Assembly (NCBI GenBank): GCA_900088475.1
Contig: FLMG01000457.1
Span: 1-20,587 of the forward strand
Direction of reading: 5' to 3'
Source of the DNA: Hyphochytrium catenoides
Lineage: Eukaryota > Sar > Hyphochytriomycetes > Hyphochytriales > Hyphochytriaceae
Length of the DNA stretch: 20,587 nucleotides
Shown: positions 8,142 through 16,564 of the stretch, piece by piece
How positions within the stretch are numbered: position 1 is the stretch's first letter
How the letters are laid out: every line of letters begins with the position of its first letter
The notes under the pieces: model-generated
The model's database searches: none
The model's input: only the letters and a program-made list of their open reading frames with translations
Told to the model about the DNA's origin: nothing
Translations under genes and position numbers: made by a program

Positions 8142-9805
8142 ATGCAGTCTTCGCTGACAGATTCGAACCCACCAGTTTCTGGCGATGTACCTATCAATGG
8201 GCAGAATCGAGGTTCTATCACCCACCAGAGGCCAAGGAAGATGAAAAGGTCTCATAACCAGATAGTAGGCAGCAGCAATGAGAACACACGCTTGGTGTCA
8301 AGTGCAGGAGATAACGCATCTAAGCCAGAAGCAAAACGGCGAAAGCAAAGCCGTGCCGAGCGGCAGTCCGGCGAAAGTGTCAGTGGGCCATCTACCCAGG
8401 TCCTGCTGACGGAAGATGACCCCATGAAGGGGGTTGAGCAGTCAAAGTCGGCACAGCCTTCTCAAGCTAGCCGTGATTTGGCAGCGCATGAACTGCAAAC
8501 AAACCCAGCTCGGCAAGAGGTTTGGAAAGCGGTAAGTTGGCCCTCTCTTTTTAAAGCTTCAGTAGGCAGCTGATGGGATCTTCGTGCATCAATTCTTATC
8601 CTTCTAGCTCGGTGAGGAGCTGATGTGCTCGATATGCCAGGACATTATGGCAGCAACGCATACGATTGATTGTGGTAAGTGCCAAGCAAACGTGTTAATC
8701 AGTATGTTGTGACCCTGTCTGCTATATGAATGCGAACCACGCATCTCAGCAACACGATCATCTTTTGACCTGATTCTTCTCGGTCTGTGTGTTTCCGATA
8801 GGTCATTCCTTCTGCGGTTTCTGTATAGGAAAGTGGCGACAATTCAAGCAGCCCACGGTGTGTCCAACGTGCCGAAAGAACTTCAGTTCGATGGTTCCCT
8901 CTCACGTTATAGATAAAACGATTACGCATATGATAGAATATAGCAAGGCTCTCACTCCTGAGGAAGTTCAGGAATGGAAGGCAAGGAAGGAAAAGTGGTC
9001 AAAAGAAGGAACAAGTCTTGTGGCGCAAAAGCCGTTGCCTGCTGCGACTGGGGACGCGCATCACAATCTCTATCAGCATCACCACTATGAGGAAGACGAA
9101 GACAGCGAAGACTCGGACATCTTCTTCCCTGGACACATTAGTAGTTTCTTTTCAGGGTTAGGGGGCTTGATGCTCATTTCGGAATTCCTGAGCGATAGAT
9201 CACAAATGTCTGGTAGTTCTGTCCCGTTCAGCTTTTCAGCCTCTGTGGGACAAGGATTTATGGAGGACTCTGACTCTAGTGATGAAGATGGTTTTGACCG
9301 TTATCACGCCATCTTCGGTGGAAGCTTTGACTCAGGGCACACAGCACTGGCAGAAGGGCGAGATCGTGCACCTCGACAACGTACAGGTCATAGAAGGCCA
9401 AGGAACAGGGGAGGGCGAGGAAGAGAAGGACGGCAAGGGAATGTTGGAGCTTCTGAAAGGCGCTCATCAACCAGGCCGACGGGTTCAAGGTCACCCCGGG
9501 CTCAACCTCCCCAGGAGCCACGGCCGACGCAAAGCGGCCAACACTCCTCCTACTGCCCTCGGCATCCACCGGACCATCTTCCATCGGGCACACAGCCGCA
9601 GTCACAGGCTGCTACTGGAACCGCCGTGCATCCCAGCAGTGCATCTAGGACTAGCAGTGGTGGTAGCCGTAGGAGTAGCAGCCAAGTAAATGCGCGTTTG
9701 AACGACACTGCAGGCAGACGACAGGGCGGCGCCAGGAGTGTGGGGAGACCTGCAGGTGCTAACAGCTCTAATAGCGGAAGGGATGACCATCATCGGAGAA
9801 AGTAA
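8142..9805 (+). CDS. C3HC4 RING-finger protein, probable E3 ubiquitin ligase
   Basis: Three exons (8142-8531, 8608-8674, 8802-9805) joined by two GTAAGT...TAG introns of 76 and 127 nt give 486 aa. Residues 1-130 are disordered and basic, with likely nuclear localisation signals (QRPRKMKR, EAKRRKQSRAER). The RING spans residues 137-176: C137, C140, C152, H154, C157, C160, C173 and C176, all ligands present. It is split by the second intron at the codon just before the ligand histidine, which confirms the splicing. The RING resembles that of RNF8/CHFR-type ligases, but no FHA domain is visible, so I give no symbol. After the RING come a helical segment (EEVQEWKARKEKW), a His-rich and acidic stretch around residues 239-258 (EEDEDSEDSD), and an Arg/Gly/Ser-rich tail from about residue 340 to the end. 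The tail suggests nucleic-acid or chromatin contact. The role as a nuclear ubiquitin ligase is inferred from the RING. Confidence 0.9.
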
Positions 9806-10134
9806 GGACGACAATGCTCTGGAGGACGCGAGTGGGACTAGGCCTTTCTTCCATGGCGATATCTCTCTCAAGCTCTACCACAGGCCCAGAGTTCTCTTTG
9901 ATCTCTGGTCCTTGCCTGCACTCTGGTCGTTTCTCCTTCCTTCCTTTTCAAAATAACCCATTGGATAAGTCCACTAACTCAGGCTGGCTTGAACAGAATC
10001 TTTACCACCTCCAGCGGTCATCGGCTCTTGCTTTCCTTTACTCCTGACTGAATTACTAAATAAATAGAGAAGCGGCACCGCCTCTTTCTCGCAAACATCC
10101 TTACGCTTTCTGCAGTGGCTCTCCAACCGCTATA
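9806..10134. other. Convergent 3' region with possible poly(A) signal
   Basis: A 329-base gap between the stop codons of the converging RING (+) and ankyrin (-) genes. AATAAA at 10059-10064 is in the correct orientation to serve the RING gene, about 254 bases after its stop. Nothing else is seen. Confidence 0.5.
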
Positions 10135-13100
10135 CTACGGCGATGCCTCTTCTGGAAAGTTGTGTCGCGATTTGTACCAGTCCAGTAAGTTCTCTAAGAC
10201 CTCCGTGACGGTCATAGCCATCGGCGTAGAGAACTTTACTCCTTGGGAAAAGTTCAGTATGACTCCTTGGACGTCTGCTAGGGCGACTAGCTCTAGAAAG
10301 ATGGGCGTTGGGAGCACGTAAGGCCCCCATGGACGAAACTTGAAAGCAAATCGGGGCGAGTCTCGCAGTTGGAGGAGACACCCTACAGGCTGCACCTGAT
10401 ATGGCAGTGTCAGTCACTATTGAAGAGAAAGCTCTCAGAGGAGAAAGGAAGGACTAGATCGTGCTCGAGAGAGCTTGAGAGCTTAGGTGCGGCATTTCGG
10501 GTCAGTCTGTCCGCTTACTTCGGGCGATTATGTTCCTTACCTCTTTGTTTGCTATGCCTAGAGACACAATCGGCTGTGGAGTCCTCTGAAAAGATTTTGA
10601 TGCTTGCATGAAGGGGCCCGGGAAAGGCTCTGAGTCACAATCGTCGCCCGCATTATATAATATCTCGTCTATGATAGCTATCCCTTCTCGTACAACCTCA
10701 TCTGCCTCCGCTTCAGACCGCAGCTTTAGATAACGGAGCTGAGTGGACCACAGTCTGCGCAACAAAGGTCTCCATGAGTCCCAGCAGCTGAGAACAAGGT
10801 TATCCGTTGTAGACTTACCTCGGCAGGGGGATGTAGTTCACTATATGCTGAAACACCAGACCGGGCAGATGGAGAACTTTCGCCAGCAGTTCACCTAGCT
10901 GTTGATAGTTCCTTTCTTTTACAGTGGAGAGCTGCGGTACACAGGTGGATCGGGGGAGTAAGAACATTGAGTATGGAAGGACACCATTTGTGAGACCACT
11001 GAAGCCTTACGAACCTTGGCACGTCCCTGTGACAGCAAAATGCTAAGCTTTACTAGGGTGAAGGATCGGCGAGCTCTTGATGCTTGTCTCATCAGAGCTA
11101 TCTGGCGCTGTAGAGTTGGTTAGATATGCTGCAAATGAGGAAGTGGTACCCAAGACTCCTCTGTACCTCCTGTGTCAGTAGCGGAAGCAAGTTGTTGTAC
11201 CCTCGCCTCATCGCTGAATCCCGCGCAGTCTTCCTCCGTTCCTGGAAGGCACCGAGATGATTAATAAACAATAAGGATTGACTGCTGGTGACATCCTTAC
11301 ATCTGTCTTATAAATATCAGCACCAGCGGTGACAAGAACGCGCACTGCTTCTTCATGTCCCCTCTTAGCTGCTAGCAGGAGGGCCGTACTGCCTTGCCGC
11401 TGAATAAAGCTATCAGTCAAAAGACAGGGAACTTCGGGATACACTTTCCAGAGGCAAACATACCGTCTGCATGTTCACATCCGCTCCGGTCCTTAAAAGC
11501 ATCTCAGCGATAGCAGCGTGCCCTCTCTGGGCCGCCAGCATGAGCGCCGTCATTTTCTCTCCCTGGTCCGTGCAAATTTATACGGAGTAAGCTTTATGAA
11601 GTACCTATGACTCTATACTGCGAGAGGCTTACATTAGAGATGTTGGGATGAGCTCCTGCTGCTAGGAGAGCGCGGACGACCGCCACATGACCTTCTTGGG
11701 CAGCCCTCATTAGAGCAGTGGTTCCTGCCAATGGACAGGACAGTGAATGTATGTTCTCCGTATGAGACTATCGTAGGATCCCCTGGGCTTACCTTTCTGA
11801 TTGCGGAAGTTAGGGTCGGCCCCTGTGTTAAGTAGAAGGACTACCAGCAATACATGCCCAAAATGTGCTGCTGGTACAAGCGAAACCTACAATGTCATTT
11901 GTCAGAAAGCTTTGACACTCCCCAGAGCAACATCCAGCCGCAGTACTACTTACACTTCTAGAATACTTGCTTGAACCTGCCAGAATGAGTAATCTTGCGG
12001 CATTGAACATTCCTCTTTGTGCTGCCAATACCAGGGCAGAGTTGCCCTTCTCCTATATTACAAGTCGAAATGGTTAGTGGCGAAATAATGTGCGTGGAGA
12101 CTCATGACCGTGCGTCTCCTTGTAATAGGCCTCACATTGGTAACGTTCACGTCTGCGCCGGCCATCACCAGACGCTCCACGATCTCACAATGATCGTTCT
12201 TAGTAGCGAGCATCAAGGGTGTAAAGCCGTTGGCCTACGCAACCGTAAGTAAGTGAAAGAGGCAAATGTTAGTATTCGCCAACAACCTGAGCTAAGCACA
12301 GGACCAGATAGCAGTGCGAGGCAAAAGCCCAAGAGGCATTCTCATAAGCTGTTCCGCACGTACGTCTACTACATTCAGCCCCCGTCTTGTTCCCTTCTTC
12401 GTCTCGGAGTCTTGGAAGTCTAACCTTCCAGATGTTGTAACTCGAGTAGCTAAAGTGATCTCCTCCCTTACTGCAGGAGCTTCATCGTAATGTTCCAGCG
12501 ATCGTTCTGGTGTGGAGCCCCAGTTTTCACTGTCGTCTGAAGACACAGAGGAGAACCGCCACAAAGATGGTGCACTTTGGTTCTCTTCCTGCGCCATCAT
12601 ACTATCTATACGTCTATCAAGGCCCCTAGATGCTGCAGGGTCTTGCTCTACCTCAAACAGAAGTCTCTCTCTGTCAACCGCCATAACTGTCTGAAAGGGG
12701 CGGCTATTCTCCCCCTGAAAATTTGAACAAGTCAGATGCCCGTCCCTGTCGATTCGCTTAGCTTTAATAAAGCGAAAGCATCGTGGATCTTACATTCTTG
12801 CTAGTTTGAGTGAAAACATTGCTTAAAGCAGGATCCTCCCCAGAGAGTGCCTCAACCGGGATGTTGACCAACTTCGCTATGCATAACTCCACTGCCGCTA
12901 AATCTCCATCTCGAGCCTTGTCACAGTACACTGAGCTAGGGGAACGAAAGATTACAATCATGAGGAGGAACACACCTTTGTAAGAAGTAGCTGTTCATAA
13001 GCGGCAAGGTCGATAATATCTTCGCCTTCGTCAGGAAGGTCGTCGACACCATCCCAATGCGCTTCCTCTACGGAACTATGCAAGTCACCCGGAGCATTCT

Positions 13101-13170
13101 CAGCTGAGATAGCTTGTAGTCCTGTACTCTGCAGCCTTGGGCGCTTTCTATTCGGCGACTGTCCCTCCAT
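10135..13170 (-). CDS. Ankyrin-repeat protein, 14 exons
   Basis: Exons: 13170-12976, 12916-12794, 12714-12364, 12234-12136, 12052-11954, 11886-11793, 11724-11633, 11562-11464, 11399-11301, 11241-11167, 11107-11015, 10931-10819, 10754-10541 and 10395-10135. They join in phase to about 668 aa ending in TAG. Residues 1-65 carry a basic NLS-like start (NRKRPRLQ) and an acidic patch; residues 66-106 look like a divergent repeat (ARDGDLAAVELCIAKL); residues 107-223 are mostly disordered. Residues about 220-440 hold seven ankyrin units with typical cores (GFTPLMLATKNDH, TALMRAAQEGH, TALMLAAQRGH, GADVN turns). Exons 4, 5, 8 and 9 are each 99 nt in phase 0, one repeat per exon. Residues 443-668 form a non-ankyrin C-terminal region with a hydrophobic helix (LPGLVFQHIVNYIPLP) that I do not recognise. 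Ankyrin repeats bind proteins; the partner is unknown. The exon 1/2 joint is uncertain: I chose the AAG acceptor at 12917 because it keeps phase and gives a 59-nt intron like two others. TAG and CAG sites at 12936 and 12931 also exist. Confidence 0.88.
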
Positions 13171-14181
13171 ATCTAGTACTCTGAGCTGCCACTAGCCTAA
13201 CTTACATCGCCAAAAGCTAGAAAATAGCCAAAGGACTGCGAAGTTCGAGTGCGCTCTTCTCTCTACCAACTTCAAAAGGACTACTCAGCAAGCGCGATCC
13301 GTGCGGAACACTGTGACCAAAGCCCGAAGCTAACAGTCAAGCCAACCGTGGTGCAGACAAGCCCAGTAAACTCCAAGTGATCAAAGTCCTTCATAAACGA
13401 AGATCTGAAGCTGGACTTTCATGGAGAATGAGGAAAGGTCGGCGTGCAGACAAACATCATTTTCTCTCGGAACAAAAGACTCACGGCGGCTTTTCTCTTT
13501 CTTTTCCCGTGGTTTTCGATTTCCGCGATGTGGGAGAGGAAATATATTTGGAAAGAGGGGCGGAAATGTACGCGCTGGTATAACCAAGGAAGTCGAGCGA
13601 CGTACGCGTACAGGGCTGTACAGTGTCCCACACCTGTGGGTTCACTTGTCGTACGTACGCTTCTATTCAAGGCTAAACCTACCCATTTACAGCTTATTTG
13701 GCCGTGGTTCGATGCGCACTTAGTGCGCCTTCGTCAGTTTGGGATTCTTGTGGGTTGTGGGCTCAGCCTGGAAATGATTATCTCCGAATTAAACCTGAAT
13801 TGATCTTCTGGAGATTATCAGGAAAAGTTGGGCATCAGAACATCTTTTTTGAAATTCGCAGTTGAAGAGTCATTGGAGCTTCAAAAAAGAATTAAGAAGA
13901 ATCTGCAAATCTGCAGCGTGTCTATTGCCCGTTTGCTCCTTCCCTTGTACAAATTATAACACAGCCACATGCCACAGCGGCCTGGGGCTCCCTCTCTATC
14001 TGAGCGTCTGGACTACTCTGACTAATAACTCTTCCGAAGAACTCGCCACCTATTGAGAGCGCTAACTAATGATAGGTACCACTGCTCTTGAACGTTGAAA
14101 GTGGTAACGAAGCAACCGCACTGAACTCTTGTCGACGAAGAGTGCAGAACCCAGCGACAGTCTCGTACACATTTAGAAGCG
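13171..14181. promoter_or_regulatory. Divergent intergenic region with palindromes
   Basis: This stretch separates the divergent ankyrin (-) and coiled-coil (+) genes by about 1 kb and must contain both promoters. Short overlapping ORFs at 13377-13803 lie on both strands and show no domain. The palindrome cluster at 13602-13728 is the notable content. No tRNA or other RNA gene could be folded from it by eye. Confidence 0.5.
13602..13728. repeat. Cluster of five perfect palindromes or inverted repeats
   Basis: In 127 bases lie GTACGCGTAC (13602-13611), CTGTACAG (13616-13623), CCCACA-CC-TGTGGG (13627-13640), CGTACGTACG (13650-13659) and GCGCAC-TTA-GTGCGC (13714-13728). All arms are perfect. 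Two of the sites share the CGTACG or GTACGCG core. This could be a set of binding sites for dimeric factors in a shared promoter. Confidence 0.75.
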
Positions 14182-16367
14182 ATGGATGGAGGAAGCGCTC
14201 ATGGGTGCTTCAACCTGAAGCAGCTTGTCAATGTAGAGGGCTTAGATGCGATTTTCAAGCAGATGATGGACCAGATCCAAAAACAGAGTCATCGAATTGA
14301 ATGGTATGAGAGAGGCTCCATGTCCATGTTGATACAACTGATACTTAGCACGATGTCTTCTCAATGGCACTTTGGACAACTCTAGTCTCGAGAAATACTT
14401 AAAAGAGAGACCCTCCTCCGAGTCGTTCCATAGAACCCAGGTAGCTGGTTTGGACAAAGTTGTTGCTCTAGAGAGACGGGTTGCGGCTTTGGAGCGAGCA
14501 ATAACAGTGAATGATGACACCACGAAGGGCGTAAAGCAGAAGATGGTGAATAACCAGGCGAAAGACGCTACTAACAGCGTCGTATCACAGAGGTTGGCAG
14601 TCAAACTATACGCCATGCCGGACCTCCCCTCGTGGAGCTCACTTCAATTTTCTCATCTCTTTAGCGGTGTCAGCATAGGGAATGCTGTCAGTCGACTTTA
14701 CCAAGAGTTGGCGTCCGTGAAGACTGAAGTTCAGAATAGAGTAAGTCTCTGGGAACGGCTGAGCTGACCTATCTACCCCGTACTGTTCGAGAAGCCACGG
14801 TTCTATATCTGAAGCGTGGTAGCATGTCCTCATCATTCTTCTGCTTCACGATGCCTCTGGGTTTTTAGGCTACTTCACTGGAGATGGCAGCATTGTCCTC
14901 ACGACTGGGTGAACAGCTGACGTCAGTGAGAGACCAGGTACGTCAAGCAGCTCTGATCTCCAAATGCGAAGTTTGACCTTCCTTTCTCGCTCCGCCCAGA
15001 TCACGAAACAAAGCGCTTCCAATAAAGACTTGCAAAGGTCGAACCATCCCCTTAATCTCCCTGTCTCTCTTAAGCTCACTAGTAGACTATCTTGACTCTC
15101 TTAGGCTCAGCCGCTCTGTCGTACAAGTGCAGAGCCAACTCAACAATACTATGGGCCTGCTTTCAGGAAAAGTTGACAGGGTGGGTGAGCTGCTCGACAA
15201 AGAGCTATGGGATAGAGTCAATTTGCCCTCTGCATTGAAGCTGACTTACGACAGTACGCTGCCTTCTAGACAGACATGGAACAACTGCTCTTAGCAAGCG
15301 AGAAGATTGGCGACTTTAACGCGTTCACAGCTAATGTGGAAAGAAGACTCTCTGTGGTCGAAACTGATATTGGGGCAGTGCAGCGTGCAATGGACGAGGC
15401 CTTACAGTTGTATCTGCAGCTCTCCGCCGCCGTGTCTGAGCATTCTGGGACGATAGAGCAAAAAGCTGACAGGTACTCACTGGAAGAACAATTGATTACT
15501 ACCATACGACCTCTCCATCTTTCCTACTTCTACCATCATCAATTTTCTGTTTCTACATTTCTTCTCCTGACGAGAGCTGCTTCTAATGTTTTGCACATCA
15601 ATAGACTTATGCTAGACGACTTGGCCAGTGACCAGAGCCAGTTAGAGTTCCGCCTGCTACAGAAGTACAGCCATCTGTACAAGCTGCACGAGAAGCACCA
15701 TGCTGATGTCCGAAAGCAGCTGCAGAGAGATTGTCAAAGTCTTGAAATGCATGAACAGCAACTTCAGGCACAAGAGAGGCAGCTCCAAGAGCTGTGTAGA
15801 GCGTCGAAAGCTCTAAGCTCTAGCGTGCAGGTCCGACGAAACCTGCATACTTCTGGTTGCAACTTCACTTACGTATCGTCCTCCATCGATTCCTTGGAAC
15901 GTTATAGGCGGAACAGACACAGGTGGCTGACGAGCTGCGAGACAGGCTCCTCGGTCTAAAGAGGGAACTTGAGTCTAAAGTAGGCTTGCCCTGGTGTCTC
16001 CTATCTATTCTGCTTGTTAGCAGCCCAACTTAACAAACCCTCTAGGCGTGGCTGGATGAGAGTAAGGAACAGGAAAAGAAGGTTGAAGGGTTATTACACT
16101 GGCGGCAAGCGCAGGAGCAGCGCATGGAGGTGGTACTTCGCTTTATAAAATGGTTCTCGGAGCGTGGGGTGAGTGCTAAGCTACTACTCTTCCTGCTTTT
16201 AAGACAGACGAAGTGACGTCTGTCTATCTGTCGTTTTCAACGACCTGTGACAGGAACCATATGAACACAATCTGAAGGCTATTGAGCGCCAGCTGAAAAA
16301 CCTCTCCGCAGCGTCGGCCCCCCAGAAGCGGGAGCCATATGATGGTCGAGTGCGCTTCCGCACGTAG
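14182..16367 (+). CDS. Coiled-coil protein, multi-exon
   Basis: Exons: 14182-14303, 14386-14592, 14665-14740, 14869-14937, 15000-15037, 15105-15180, 15270-15472, 15605-15830, 15923-15979, 16046-16168 and 16254-16367. They join in phase to 436 aa. The 38-nt exon 15000-15037 restores the frame between its neighbours, so it is required. Nearly the whole chain is predicted helix with heptad-like spacing: residues about 60-135, 140-200, and about 205-385 with Gln-rich stretches (HEQQLQAQERQLQEL). The ends are more distinctive: a conserved-looking start (LKQLVNVEGLDAIFKQMM) and a C-terminal segment with RFIKWFSERGEPYEHN followed by KAIERQLKNL. No signal peptide or membrane segment is present. The family is not recognised; cytoskeletal, centrosomal or flagellar coiled-coil proteins look like this, but that is inference. 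The segment 14593-14664 (72 nt) is an in-frame, stop-free intron with a strong pyrimidine tract, so an isoform 24 residues longer is possible. Confidence 0.88.
16202..16225 (+). other. Perfect 9-bp hairpin inside an intron
   Basis: AGACAGACG (16202-16210) and CGTCTGTCT (16217-16225) form a perfect 9-bp stem with a 6-base loop. It sits in the last intron (16169-16253) of the coiled-coil gene, about 28 bases before the acceptor. It may sequester part of the 3' splice region or be incidental. Confidence 0.7.
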
Positions 16368-16564
16368 CGCGGGCGGCGGCTAATACCTTAGAAAGTGGAG
16401 GAGCAACAATGTGACGAGGCTGTACATCACTGTATCAATAGCTGTAATGTGATTCCCCCGCCGCCTCCGCCCTGCGATGATCTAATTTATGGAGTATTGT
16501 GCAAGCTCTGCGGCCAATATCTATACCTGCTTCCTCTCAGTATTTCGTTGCCCTCAGAGAGGGC

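Noticed and set aside
8151-8185. GGTTCGAATC-like tRNA B-box on the minus strand
   Set aside because: No T-stem, acceptor stem or A-box could be paired around it, and it lies inside the coding start of the RING gene.
9276-9689. ORFs on both strands inside the RING gene tail
   Set aside because: They are shadow frames of the Arg/Gly/Ser-rich coding tail.
13700-13735. GGTTCGAT with an adjacent hairpin resembling a tRNA T-arm
   Set aside because: No cloverleaf can be built on either strand; it is better described as part of the palindrome cluster.
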